Positions 21,558 to 31,142 of a stretch of DNA of 64,000 bases are shown here, in pieces; within the stretch, counting starts at the first letter, position 1, and every line of letters starts with the position of its first letter. The position numbers and the translations under genes are program-made. Below the pieces are notes generated by a model. The model saw nothing but the letters and a program-made list of their open reading frames with translations. It was not told the DNA's origin and did not search any database. This stretch comes from Burkholderiales bacterium (GTDB lineage: Bacteria; Pseudomonadota; Gammaproteobacteria; Burkholderiales; Casimicrobiaceae), in the NCBI GenBank assembly GCA_020851235.1, contig JADZDD010000013.1, forward strand, positions 62,001 to 126,000, in the 5' to 3' direction.

Positions 21558-22451
21558 TCATCCCTTGCCTCCGACCACCGGCCCGCGATAGAACGCCTTG
21601 CGCAAGCCCAGCACGGCGACCACGATCACGAGCTGCACCGCGCCCATGATCATCGCGATCGCCGAGGCGAGCGCGTAGTCGTACTGCTCGAAAGCGGCCT
21701 CGTACGCGGCGATCGAGATGACCCGCGTGGGCCCGGCCGGCGAACCCAGGAGCACCGCCGACGGAAAGACCGAGAACGCCTGCACGAAGGCAAGACAAAA
21801 GCAGATGGCAAGCCCCGGCGCCAGGAGCGGCAGGTAGATCTGCGTGAACTGCTCGCGCGGCCCCGCCCCCAGCGTCGACGCCGCGCGTGCGAGCACCGGA
21901 TCGATCCCCGTGATGTACGAGAGGATGAGGAGGAACGTGAACGGAAAACCCGAGACGACGAGCGAGATCAGCACGCCCCAGAAATTGTGCGTGAGGCGGA
22001 TCGGCGCGTCGTACAGGTGCAGGAGCTGCACGAACTGCGACAGCCATCCCTTCGGCCCGAAATAGATCAGCATGCCCTCGGCGACGAGCACCGTCCCGAG
22101 CGTGATCGGCACGACGAGGAGCGTGGTCACCCAGCGCTGGAAGCGGCTCTTGCGGCGCAGCCGATAGGCGATCGGCAAGGACAGGCCGACGTTGATGAGC
22201 GTGGCCGGCAAGGCGAGCTTGAGCGTGATCCAGATCGTCGGATACAGGTTGTCGGTCGTGAAGAAGTGGACGTAGTTGGCGAGCGCCCCACCCTCCTTCG
22301 TCTGGAACGACAGCCACAGCCCGTACAGGAACGGGTAGACGAAGAGCGCCAGCATGAAGATCGCTGCCGGCCACACCAGGAGCAGGACGCGATCGAACGG
22401 GACCCGTCGAGCGCTGCCGGCAACGTCCGCCAGGGCCGGTGCGCCATTCAT
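21558..22451 (-). CDS. ABC transporter permease (spermidine/putrescine type)
   Basis: ARAASTLGAGPREQFTQIYLPLLAPGLAICFCLAFVQAFSVFPSAVLLG. Confidence 0.9.
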   Translation of the reverse strand: MNGAPALADVAGSARRVPFDRVLLLVWPAAIFMLALFVYPFLYGLWLSFQTKEGGALANYVHFFTTDNLYPTIWITLKLALPATLINVGLSLPIAYRLRRKSRFQRWVTTLLVVPITLGTVLVAEGMLIYFGPKGWLSQFVQLLHLYDAPIRLTHNFWGVLISLVVSGFPFTFLLILSYITGIDPVLARAASTLGAGPREQFTQIYLPLLAPGLAICFCLAFVQAFSVFPSAVLLGSPAGPTRVISIAAYEAAFEQYDYALASAIAMIMGAVQLVIVVAVLGLRKAFYRGPVVGGKG

Positions 22452-23542
22452 GCCGGAACGCCATCGGTGGGATAGACGAGCGCGCGCTCCGCGGGCAGAT
22501 GCACGTGAACCGCATCGCCGCGGCGCAGCGTGACCGGGCCGCGCACGTGCAAGACGATGCCGCCGGCCGTCGCGACGTCGACGAGCGCATCGCGTCCGGC
22601 GTACTCGACGTTGACGACCTGGCCTGCCACCGTGTTCGGGCCCGCGGGCCCGTCGATCACGGCGAGTTCCTCGGGGCGAATCGCGACCATCGCGCGCTTG
22701 CCCGTCGGCGGCTGCCGCACGCGCGCCGCAAGCTCGATGCCCTGGCCGCGCAACGTCGCGTGCGCCCCGTCGTTGCCGACGACGTCGAGCTCGAGGACGT
22801 TGCGATAGCCCATGAAGCGCGCGACGTGCAGGTTCGCCGGTTCCTCGTAGACGTCCGGCGGCGCACCCACCTGCTGCACCACGCCATCCTTCATCACGAC
22901 GATGCGATCGGCGAGCGACAGCGCCTCGTCCTGATCGTGCGTGACGTAGATCGTCGCCCGATCGAGTTCGTGGTGAATGCGCCTGATCTCGGCGCGCGTC
23001 TCGATGCGCAGCTTCGCATCGAGATTGGACAGCGGCTCGTCCATCAGCACGAGGGGCGGCTCGATGACGATCGCCCGCGCGATCGCGACGCGTTGCTGCT
23101 GGCCCCCCGACAGTTGCCCCGGCAGCTTGTGCGCCTGTCCCACGAGTTGCACCATCGCGAGCGCCGCGTCGACGCGGCGCGCGATCTCGGCGGCGGCAAC
23201 GCCGCGCATGCGCAAGCCGAAGCCGACGTTGCGCGCGACACTCATGTGCGGGAACAGCGCGTAGTTCTGGAACACCATGCCGAAGCCACGCCGCTCGGGC
23301 GGCAGCGTGTCGATGCGCGCGTCGTCGAGCCAGATCGCGCCACCCGAGAGCGGGAACAGCCCGGCGATGCAGTTGAGCGCGGTCGACTTGCCGCAGCCCG
23401 ACGGACCCAGGAGACAGATGAACTCGCCGCGCCGGATGGTGAGCGACATCGCGTCGAGCGCGTTGAATGCCTTGCCCTGGACGCCCGCGAAGCGGCGCGT
23501 GACGCGGTCGAGCTTCAACTCCGCGAAATCGTGCTTGATCAT
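22448..23542 (-). CDS. ABC transporter ATP-binding protein (PotA/MalK type with TOBE domain)
   Basis: Walker A LLGPSGCGKST; signature LSGGQQQRVAIARAI; Walker B LVLMDEPLSNLDAKLR. Confidence 0.95.
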   Translation of the reverse strand: MIKHDFAELKLDRVTRRFAGVQGKAFNALDAMSLTIRRGEFICLLGPSGCGKSTALNCIAGLFPLSGGAIWLDDARIDTLPPERRGFGMVFQNYALFPHMSVARNVGFGLRMRGVAAAEIARRVDAALAMVQLVGQAHKLPGQLSGGQQQRVAIARAIVIEPPLVLMDEPLSNLDAKLRIETRAEIRRIHHELDRATIYVTHDQDEALSLADRIVVMKDGVVQQVGAPPDVYEEPANLHVARFMGYRNVLELDVVGNDGAHATLRGQGIELAARVRQPPTGKRAMVAIRPEELAVIDGPAGPNTVAGQVVNVEYAGRDALVDVATAGGIVLHVRGPVTLRRGDAVHVHLPAERALVYPTDGVPA

Positions 23543-23673
23543 GGGAATCGTGCCTGGGAGTGGCCGATGGCGACGCGTCGCGGGCACGGGTGCGGCTGGC
23601 GGCGCGCGACCGCGCCGCACCGGCCGACCCAGGCGAACCCGCGAGCAGACGCCACGCGCCGGGCGGGTGCGTG

Positions 23674-24873
23674 TTACTTCGTCTTCTGCGAGCCGACCTG
23701 CTGGTCCCAGATGCGGAAGGCGTCGACCTGCGCCCTCGCCTCGAGCGATTGCGTGTGCGGAAACTCGGCGAACCACTTCTCGTACTCGGGGCGACCGAAT
23801 TCCTTGATCAGCGCCTGGCTCGACGCCGGCGCCATCGACAGCGGCACGTTCTTCACCGCGGGACCCGGGTAGAAGTACCCCTTGTCATAGGTGAACGCCT
23901 GCGCCTCCGGCGTGAGCATGAACGCCATCACGTCGAGGATCACGGCGAGCTTGTCGGCCGAAACACCCTTTGGCACGACCATGTAATGCGCGTCGTTGAC
24001 CCACGTCATCCCCTTGAACGGCGCGACCTGGAACTCCTTCGGCACGATGCCCAAAATGCGCGGATTGAGATCCCATCCGGTCATCGTCACCGTCATGTCA
24101 CGGGAGCCCTCACCCAGCTCCTTCATCACCGCACCGGTTCCGGTCGGGTAGTACTCGATGCACGAGTTGAGATCCTTGAGGTACGCCCAGGTCTTCTCCC
24201 AGCCGTTGACCGGATCCTTGGGATTCTTGTCGCCGAGGAGGTACGGCAGGCCCATGATGAACGTTCGCCCGGGTCCCGAATTCGCGGGACGGGCGTAGAT
24301 CAGGCGATTGGGATTGGCCTTGCACCACGCGAGAAGCTCCTGCGGCGTGGTGGGCACCTGCTTCACCTTTGCGGGGTTGTACTCGAGAAGCGGCCCGGCG
24401 GGCATGAAGGTGACCGTGATGCCCTGGTCCTGTGCGAGCTTTTGCATCTGCGCCGCCGCGGGAATGTAGTTCTCCATGAGATTGGGGAACTTGTTCGCAT
24501 GCGCGGGCAGGAGCTTGACCAGGAGCCCCTGCTCGATGCCCGCCGCGAGGACGTCGGTGCCGGTCAGCACGAGGTCGATGTCGGAGCGCCCCGCCGCCTG
24601 CATCGCCTTGAGCTTCCCGGGAAGCTCGGGTGCCGGCGCCTTGTTGAACACGAACTTGGCGACCTTGTTCGGATTCTTCTTCGCGTACAGCTCGAACGCC
24701 TCCTGCGTCAACGCGAGATTGCCGGCCACGTCGACCACATTGATGGTCACCGGCGACTGCGCCGCCGCGCCCGTGGCGAACGCGCCGGCGACGACGAGCG
24801 TCGCTGCCGTCGTGCCGACCGCGCGCAATACGGCGCGGCGGGTCGTGCCGCGCTTGTCGATGAATGAGGACAT
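23674..24873 (-). CDS. Extracellular solute-binding protein of the ABC transporter
   Basis: Signal sequence then QSPVTINVVDVAGNLALTQEAFELYAKKNPNKVAKFVFNKAPAPELPGKLKAMQAAGRSDIDLVLTG; first gene of the operon. Confidence 0.88.
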   Translation of the reverse strand: MSSFIDKRGTTRRAVLRAVGTTAATLVVAGAFATGAAAQSPVTINVVDVAGNLALTQEAFELYAKKNPNKVAKFVFNKAPAPELPGKLKAMQAAGRSDIDLVLTGTDVLAAGIEQGLLVKLLPAHANKFPNLMENYIPAAAQMQKLAQDQGITVTFMPAGPLLEYNPAKVKQVPTTPQELLAWCKANPNRLIYARPANSGPGRTFIMGLPYLLGDKNPKDPVNGWEKTWAYLKDLNSCIEYYPTGTGAVMKELGEGSRDMTVTMTGWDLNPRILGIVPKEFQVAPFKGMTWVNDAHYMVVPKGVSADKLAVILDVMAFMLTPEAQAFTYDKGYFYPGPAVKNVPLSMAPASSQALIKEFGRPEYEKWFAEFPHTQSLEARAQVDAFRIWDQQVGSQKTK

Positions 24874-25088
24874 CTGTCGCGCTCCTGTGTCTGGTTGTGA
24901 CGGGAGGGCCGGTCGCGGGCGTTGCGTCCTGCCGTGCGTCGCGCGCGGCCTCCCGCCGATGGGAAGCCCTTGCCAACGATGGTCGACGACGAAGTTACGG
25001 CTCGCACGCTACCACAGGCCACGCGCCGGTCCCGCTTGCGGCGAGGGCCGCCCTGCCCGCGCAATGTCCGGGGCGGACGGCGCGCGAC

Positions 25089-26237
25089 CTACGCGTCGTT
25101 GCCGTGCAGGCGCACGACGTAACCGCCGGACTTCTCGTCGCGTTCGAGGTCGAGGACACCGGCCGCCCGCGCCGCCTCGAGCATCGCGTTGAACGAGCGA
25201 AAGCCGTGGAAGCTTTCGGAGAACTGTGGCCGCGCGCGCTTGATCGCCTGCTTGATCATCGAGCCGAAGATGCGGTCGCTGCCACGCTCGGACGACAGCG
25301 CCTCGAGCGTGTCCACCACGATGGCGATCCCGGCCTGGCGACGATGCTCCGGGTCGGCGGGCGATTCGGGCGCACTGGGGGACGCCAACACCCCCGTGTC
25401 CGTGCCGGCCTCGGTCGCCTCGCCCGCGCCGGCCGACGACGCCGCGGCGACAGGCGCCGGCGCTGCGCCGTCGTCGGCGGTCGCGGCCGGACGGCCCTTG
25501 CCCCGGGTCGCGGACTTCACGGGCTTCGTCGCGGCGGTGCGACCCGTCGATGCCGGTGCCGCGCCCCCGGCCTTCGTCGCAGCCTTGCCGCCACGCGCGG
25601 GACCCTTCTTCGCAGCGACGACGTCCGCCGCGACCGCGTCGGGTACTGCAACGGCATCGGCCGCCTGCGCCGCATCGTGGCCGTCGGTCGCGTCCCTGGC
25701 CGCCTTGCCGGCACCACGCACCGCCTCGCGCGAGGTTGCGCTGCGTCGCGTCTTGCGCTGCTCGCGCACGAGGTCGTCGTAGTAGATGAACTCGTCGCAG
25801 TTGGTGACGAGGAGGTCGGACGTCGAATTCTTGACCCCCACCCCGATGACCATCTTCGCGTTCTCGCGCAACTTCGAGACGAGCGGCGAGAAATCGGAGT
25901 CGCCGCTCACGATCACGAACGTGTCGACGTGCTCCTTCGTGTAGCAAAGATCGAGCGCGTCCACCACCAGCCGAATGTCGGCCGAGTTCTTGCCCGACTG
26001 CCGGACGTGCGGGATCTCGATCAGCTCGAAATTGGCTTCGTGCATCGGCGCCTTGAACGCCTTGTAGCGCTCCCAGTCGCAGTACGCCTTCTTCACCACG
26101 ATGCTGCCTTTGAGAAGCAAACGCTCGAGAATCCTGCGGATGTCGAACTTGTCGTAGTTGGCGTCGCGCACGCCGAGGGCGAGGTTCTCGAAGTCGCAGA
26201 ACACCGCCATGTTGGTGACTTCGCTGGATGTGGGCAT
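25089..26237 (-). CDS. NYN (PIN-like RNase) domain protein with C-terminal OST-HTH/LOTUS domain
   Basis: MAVFCDFENLALGVRDANYDKFDIRRILERLLLKG...SADIRLVVDALDLCYTKEHVDTFVIVSGDSDFSPLVSKLRENAKMVIGVG; C-terminal FGSMIKQAIKRARPQFSESFHGFRSFNAMLEAARAAGVLDLERDEKSGGYVVRL; Ala/Lys-rich linker. Confidence 0.88.
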   Translation of the reverse strand: MPTSSEVTNMAVFCDFENLALGVRDANYDKFDIRRILERLLLKGSIVVKKAYCDWERYKAFKAPMHEANFELIEIPHVRQSGKNSADIRLVVDALDLCYTKEHVDTFVIVSGDSDFSPLVSKLRENAKMVIGVGVKNSTSDLLVTNCDEFIYYDDLVREQRKTRRSATSREAVRGAGKAARDATDGHDAAQAADAVAVPDAVAADVVAAKKGPARGGKAATKAGGAAPASTGRTAATKPVKSATRGKGRPAATADDGAAPAPVAAASSAGAGEATEAGTDTGVLASPSAPESPADPEHRRQAGIAIVVDTLEALSSERGSDRIFGSMIKQAIKRARPQFSESFHGFRSFNAMLEAARAAGVLDLERDEKSGGYVVRLHGNDA

Positions 26238-26336
26238 GGGATTCCTGGTCGGTCCGGCCGCTATCGTCGCACGAGAGCGTCGCCCCGCCTACGGCGCGCT
26301 ACACTCGCAGGCTCGCCGCGCCCCTGCCCGCTCGCC

Positions 26337-27017
26337 ATGTCGCTGCCGCCCCTGTCGCTCCTCGAGACCCGCATCCTCGGCGTGCTCGTCGAGAAGCAGC
26401 ATACGGTCCCCGACACGTATCCGCTCACGCTCAATGCGCTGGTCGCCGGCTGCAACCAGAAGACGAGCCGCGATCCCGTGCTCGAGGCGAGCGAGGGCGA
26501 GACGCAGGCGGCGCTCGATCGGCTGAAGGCGCTCACGCTCGTGATCGAGTCGAGCGGCGGACGCGTGCCGCGCTATGCCCACAATCTGGGCCGCATCCTC
26601 GGCGTTCCGGCGCAGGCGATCGCGATTGTCGCGACGATGATGCTGCGCGGCCCGCAGACGATCGCCGAACTGCGCATCCACGGCGAGCGCATCCACCGTT
26701 TTGCCGACATCTCGGCCGTGGCCGGCTTCCTCGACGAACTCGCCGCACGGCCCGAGGGTGCGCTCGTGGTCGAGCTCGCGCGCGCGCCGGGCGCCCGCGA
26801 GACGCGCTGGATGCACCTGCTCTGCGGAGCCGTGCCGGCCGCGGCCGCACAGGCCGCGCCGCCCGCGGGGTCCGACCCGCCCGCCGCCGGGGAGCGGGTC
26901 GGGCTGGGCGAGCTCGTCGCGCTGCGAGGCGCGGTCACGCGCCTCGAGGGCGAAGTGGCGACGCTGCGCGCCACCGTCGAGCGCATCGTCGCCGAACTCG
27001 GGCTGCCGCCCGCTTGA
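26337..27017 (+). CDS. YceH family (DUF480) protein
   Basis: LSLLETRILGVLVEKQHTVPDTYPLTLNALVAGCNQKTSRDPVLEASEGETQAALDRLK. Confidence 0.93.
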   Translation: MSLPPLSLLETRILGVLVEKQHTVPDTYPLTLNALVAGCNQKTSRDPVLEASEGETQAALDRLKALTLVIESSGGRVPRYAHNLGRILGVPAQAIAIVATMMLRGPQTIAELRIHGERIHRFADISAVAGFLDELAARPEGALVVELARAPGARETRWMHLLCGAVPAAAAQAAPPAGSDPPAAGERVGLGELVALRGAVTRLEGEVATLRATVERIVAELGLPPA

Positions 27018-27110
27018 GGCATCGCACGCGTGCCGTCGCGCGCTGGCACAATGAGCGCCGGCCCGATCGCCTGACCCCCCGACGCCCACCCACAAGAACG
27101 AAAGCACACC

Positions 27111-27917
27111 ATGGACTTTGCCAGCCTGTACGACACCGCCCGCCCGATCGTCATCGACTACTCGCTCAAGATCGTCGGCGCCATCATCCTGTACATCATC
27201 GGCCGCTGGCTGATCGGCATCGTCAATTCGCTGCTCACCAAGGCACTCGAGCGACAGAAGCTCGAGACGACGATCATCCGCTACATCGGCAACACGATCA
27301 GCATCACGCTGAACGTCCTGCTGGTCATCGGCATCCTGGGCTACTTCGGCGTCCAGACGACGTCGTTTGCCGCGCTGATCGCCGCACTCGGCATCGCGAT
27401 CGGCGCTGCATGGGGCGGCCTGCTGTCGAACTTCGCGGCGGGCGCGTTCATCCTGGTCCTGCGACCGTTCAAGGTCGGCGATTACGTCCTGGCCGGCGAG
27501 GTCGAGGGCACGGTGCGTGCGATCGGTCTTTTCACCACGGCGATCGACACCCCCGACAACGTGAACACGATGGTCGGCAACGCAAAGATCATGAACGGCA
27601 CGATCAAGAATTTCTCCCACAACCCATACCGCCGTGTCGATCTCACGGCGCAGCTCGACCACTCGGTCGACGTGGAAGATGCCGTGAGGCGCCTGAAGGA
27701 CGCGCTGCCGAAGATCGCCAACGTCATCGACAAGCCCGCCCCCGACGTCGAGATCGTCACGTTCAACGAGCGGGGTCCCGTGCTCGCCGTGCGCCCGTAC
27801 GTTCACACCGACCACTACTGGCAGGTCTACTTCGATACCAATCGCACGATCCGCGCGACCTTCGGCACGGCGGGCTACCCCGTGCCCGAGGCGTATATTC
27901 GTCATCGCGTGGTGTAG
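27111..27917 (+). CDS. Small-conductance mechanosensitive channel (MscS family)
   Basis: AALIAALGIAIGAAWGGLLSNFAAGAFILVLRPFKVGDYVLAGEVEGTVRAIGLFTTAIDTPDNVNTMVGNAKIMNGTIKNFS. Confidence 0.95.
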   Translation: MDFASLYDTARPIVIDYSLKIVGAIILYIIGRWLIGIVNSLLTKALERQKLETTIIRYIGNTISITLNVLLVIGILGYFGVQTTSFAALIAALGIAIGAAWGGLLSNFAAGAFILVLRPFKVGDYVLAGEVEGTVRAIGLFTTAIDTPDNVNTMVGNAKIMNGTIKNFSHNPYRRVDLTAQLDHSVDVEDAVRRLKDALPKIANVIDKPAPDVEIVTFNERGPVLAVRPYVHTDHYWQVYFDTNRTIRATFGTAGYPVPEAYIRHRVV

Positions 27918-27953
27918 CGGCAGCGTTTCCGACAACGTCAACGGAGGTGCAAC

Positions 27954-28445
27954 ATGGGCATGCTGGACGAGATCCTGGGCGAACTCATGCAAGGACAAGG
28001 TCGCATGGCGGGCAGTGCAACGCAGGCGCCGGCGGGAATGCCAGGCAGCCCTTCGGGCCTGCCCTCTGGAATGCCAGGCTTGGGCGCACTCGGCGGTGCG
28101 GGCGGTCTTCTTGCCGTGATCATGCAGCTCGTGCAACAGAACGGCGGGCTCTCCGGCCTCGTGCAGGCGATGCAGAAGTCGGGCTTCGGTGACCACGCGC
28201 AGTCGTGGATCGGCAGTGGCGAGAATCGCGCGCTGCCGGCCGATGCGCTGTCGCAGATCTTCGGCTCCGACCAGCTGCAACAGATCGCGCAGCAGTTTGG
28301 CGTCTCCGGCGCCGACGTGTCGAGTCAGCTCGCGGACGCGCTACCCAAGGTCGTGGATCGCATGACCCCGCAAGGAAGCCTTCCGGCTGACGGCGACGAT
28401 CTCGTCGCGCGCACGCTCGACACGCTGCTGCGCGGACAGCGTTAG
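27954..28445 (+). CDS. YidB family (DUF937) protein
   Basis: MGMLDEILGELMQGQG...HAQSWIGSGENRALPADALSQIFGSDQLQQIAQQFGVSGADVSSQLADALPKVVDRMTPQG. Confidence 0.9.
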   Translation: MGMLDEILGELMQGQGRMAGSATQAPAGMPGSPSGLPSGMPGLGALGGAGGLLAVIMQLVQQNGGLSGLVQAMQKSGFGDHAQSWIGSGENRALPADALSQIFGSDQLQQIAQQFGVSGADVSSQLADALPKVVDRMTPQGSLPADGDDLVARTLDTLLRGQR

Positions 28446-28478
28446 CGCCGTTGCGGGATGGCGAAGCGCGGTCGGCGG

Positions 28479-28505
28479 CGCTTCGCATCGGACCGATGCG
28501 AAGCG
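28479..28505. terminator. Bidirectional hairpin between convergent yidB-like and rhodanese genes
   Basis: cgcttcgcatcgg-a-ccgatgcgaagcg, 11-13 bp arms. Confidence 0.65.
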
Positions 28506-28509
28506 GCGG

Positions 28510-28959
28510 TCAGTCCTGCCGCCAGGGCAGACCCGCCATCTGCCAGCCGTTGACGCGCCGCTGCGCCCTGTCGTTCTTGTCGCCCTCGAAGCCTTCGAGG
28601 ATGTTGTACGCGCTGTGGTAACCGTTGGCGACGGCCAGTGCCGCCGCATGCGCCGAGCGCACGCCGCTGCGGCACAGGAACGCGACCGCGTCACCGGGCT
28701 CGGCCGCCTCACGCAACTCGTCCATGAAGCTGCCGTTGCGCACCTTGCCGGGATAGTCGTACCACTCGATCGGAATGCTGCCCGGCACGTAGCCGATGAG
28801 ATCGCGCTCGGCGCGCGTGCGCGTATCGACGATGCGGATGGCACCCGCCTCGTAGAGGAGCCAGGCTTCGGCGGGGGTGAGCAAGCCCGCGTAGGGAATG
28901 CTCTTCTCCCTTCCACGCGCGGCAGCAGCGGCGAATACGGCAACGGTGTCGATGGCCAT
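28510..28959 (-). CDS. Rhodanese-like domain protein
   Basis: IRIVDTRTRAERDLIGYVPGSIPIEWYDYP...VAFLCRSGVRSAHAAALAVANGYHSAYNILEGFEGDKN. Confidence 0.92.
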   Translation of the reverse strand: MAIDTVAVFAAAAARGREKSIPYAGLLTPAEAWLLYEAGAIRIVDTRTRAERDLIGYVPGSIPIEWYDYPGKVRNGSFMDELREAAEPGDAVAFLCRSGVRSAHAAALAVANGYHSAYNILEGFEGDKNDRAQRRVNGWQMAGLPWRQD

Positions 28960-29036
28960 GACGAGTCCTCCTGCCGCGATTCTAGCCGCTGCCGGCGTGC
29001 GACAATCCGGCGGCCTGCGTTCATCGCTGCTCCGAC

Positions 29037-29870
29037 TTGGATCCCACGTCCCCGCTCATCGTCGCGCTCGTCCTCGGCATCGTCGAGGGCCTCACCGAAT
29101 TCCTGCCGATCTCGTCCACGGGTCACCTCATCGTGGCGGGATCGCTCCTGGGCTACGTCGGCGACGAGGCGAAGGTCTTCGAGATCGCGATCCAGTCCGG
29201 CGCGATGCTCGCCATCGTGTGGGAGTACCGCGCCCGCTTCGCCGGTGTCGCGCGCGGCGCGTGGCGCGAGCCCGCGGCACGACGTTTCATCGTCAACATC
29301 CTCGTCGCCTTCATGCCGGCGGCGATCCTCGGGCTCTTGCTCGGCAACGCGATCAAGGCGTGGCTCTTCCATCCGGTCCCGGTGGCCCTCGCATTCGTTG
29401 GCGGCGCACTCGTGATCCTGTGGGTCGAGCGACGCTGGCGCACGCGCGCCGCGACGCCGCGGATCGACACGGTCGACGCGATGACACCCGCCGATGCCCT
29501 CAAGGTCGGCATCGCGCAGGCGTTCGCGCTCATTCCGGGAACGTCGCGCTCCGGCGCGACGATCATCGGCGGCATGCTCTTCGGCCTTTCGCGTCAGGCC
29601 GCAACCGAGTTCTCGTTCTTCCTCGCGGTGCCCACCCTCATCGCCGCCGGCGCGTGGTCGGCGTGGAAGGAGCGCTCGCTGCTCACGCACGCCGATCCGG
29701 CCTTCTTCGCACTGGGCCTTGCCGCGTCGTTCGTCGCGGCGCTGGTGTGCGTGCGCTGGCTCATCCGCTACGTCGCACGGCACGACTTCGTGCCGTTCGC
29801 GTGGTACCGCATCGCCTTTGGCGCCGTCATTCTCGCCACCGCGCACTACGGCCTCGTGCGCTGGGCGTGA
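29037..29870 (+). CDS. uppP: Undecaprenyl-diphosphatase UppP (BacA)
   Basis: [29 protein letters not shown]...[45 protein letters not shown] start. Confidence 0.95.
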   Translation: MDPTSPLIVALVLGIVEGLTEFLPISSTGHLIVAGSLLGYVGDEAKVFEIAIQSGAMLAIVWEYRARFAGVARGAWREPAARRFIVNILVAFMPAAILGLLLGNAIKAWLFHPVPVALAFVGGALVILWVERRWRTRAATPRIDTVDAMTPADALKVGIAQAFALIPGTSRSGATIIGGMLFGLSRQAATEFSFFLAVPTLIAAGAWSAWKERSLLTHADPAFFALGLAASFVAALVCVRWLIRYVARHDFVPFAWYRIAFGAVILATAHYGLVRWA

Positions 29871-29891
29871 CCCGAACGCGGCGGTGGCCCG

Positions 29892-31142
29892 CTACGTGTA
29901 CTTGCGCGCGTCCTCGATGACCTTGCCGTCGTTGGGCAACTCACCCGGAAGGCGGAAGGCGACTTCGCCGCGGAGCTTCGTGACCTCGCGCATCGAGGCG
30001 ACGATCGCCTCGGCGTACGACGACGCATTGCCCGGCACTTCGACCACCAGCGTCATGCGATCGGCACCCTCGGCGTTGTCGACGACGAGCCTCGCCTTCA
30101 CGATCTCCGGGTGCCGCTTGACGATCGCGGCGACCTGCGCGGGATGCACGAACATGCCCTTCACCTTGGTCGTCTGATCGGCGCGGCCGAGCCAACCCTT
30201 GATGCGGACGTTGGTCCGGCCGCAGGGTGACGGACCCGGCAGGAACGCGGAAAGATCGCCGGTGCCGAAGCGAATCAGCGGATAGTCGGCGGTGGCAAGC
30301 GTGGTGACCACCACCTCGCCCACCTCCCCCGGCGCCACCGGATCCCCGGTGCCGGGACGCACGATCTCGACGAGCACGCCCTCGTCGACGACGAGCCCGT
30401 CGCGTGCCACCGTCTCGTAGGCGATGAGCCCCAGGTCGGCGGTCGCGTACGCCTGGTACCCGGCGATGCCGCGGGCCGCGAAGAAGTCACGCTGGCTCGC
30501 AAGAAACGCCTCACCGGAGACGAGCGCGCGTCCGAGCGTCGGCAACGCGATCCCCAACTCGTCGGCCTTGTCGAGGATGATCTTCAGGAACGACGGCGTG
30601 CCGGCGTAGCCGTGCGCGCCGAGATCGGCGATCGCCTGCACCTGGAGTTCGGTTTGGCCGGTGCCGCCGGGAAAGACCGTGCAGCCGAGCGCGTGGCCCG
30701 CGGTCTCGAGCATCGACCCTGCCGGCGTCAAGTGGTAGGCGAAGCAATTGTGGATGAGTTCGCCCGCCCGGAACCCCGCGGCGTGCAGCGCGCGGGCGAG
30801 TCGCCAGTAGTCGGGCTGCGCGCCTTCGGGTTCGTAGATCGGCCCCGGACTCTGGAAGACGCGACGCGCCACGCCCCAACGGGTCGCGGCGAGCCCGCCG
30901 AAGGGTCGCGCCGCCTTCTGCAATTCGAGGAGGTCGGACTTGCGGGTGACGGGCAGGCTCGCCAGCGCCGCCGCCGAGGTGAGCGCCGCCGGATCGATCG
31001 CGGCCAGCGCGCGAGCGAAGGCAGGGGCCTGCGCCTTCGCATGCGCCACCTGCTCGCGCAACTGCGCGAACTGCTCGCGATGGCGCGCTTCCGGGTCGCG
31101 CGTCTCGAGCGCGTCGAAGTGTACGGTGGTCACGACAGCCAC
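29892..31142 (-). CDS. Phenylacetate-CoA ligase-like AMP-binding protein
   Basis: AHAKAQAPAFARALAAIDPAALTSAAALASLPVTRKSDLLELQ...FPGGTGQTELQVQAIADLGAHGYAGTPSFLKIILDKADELG...LRFGTGDLSAFLPGPSPCGRTNVRIKGWLGRADQTTKVKGMFVHP (paraphrased from ORF track; last segment reads LIRFGTGDL). Confidence 0.9.
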   Translation of the reverse strand: MAVVTTVHFDALETRDPEARHREQFAQLREQVAHAKAQAPAFARALAAIDPAALTSAAALASLPVTRKSDLLELQKAARPFGGLAATRWGVARRVFQSPGPIYEPEGAQPDYWRLARALHAAGFRAGELIHNCFAYHLTPAGSMLETAGHALGCTVFPGGTGQTELQVQAIADLGAHGYAGTPSFLKIILDKADELGIALPTLGRALVSGEAFLASQRDFFAARGIAGYQAYATADLGLIAYETVARDGLVVDEGVLVEIVRPGTGDPVAPGEVGEVVVTTLATADYPLIRFGTGDLSAFLPGPSPCGRTNVRIKGWLGRADQTTKVKGMFVHPAQVAAIVKRHPEIVKARLVVDNAEGADRMTLVVEVPGNASSYAEAIVASMREVTKLRGEVAFRLPGELPNDGKVIEDARKYT

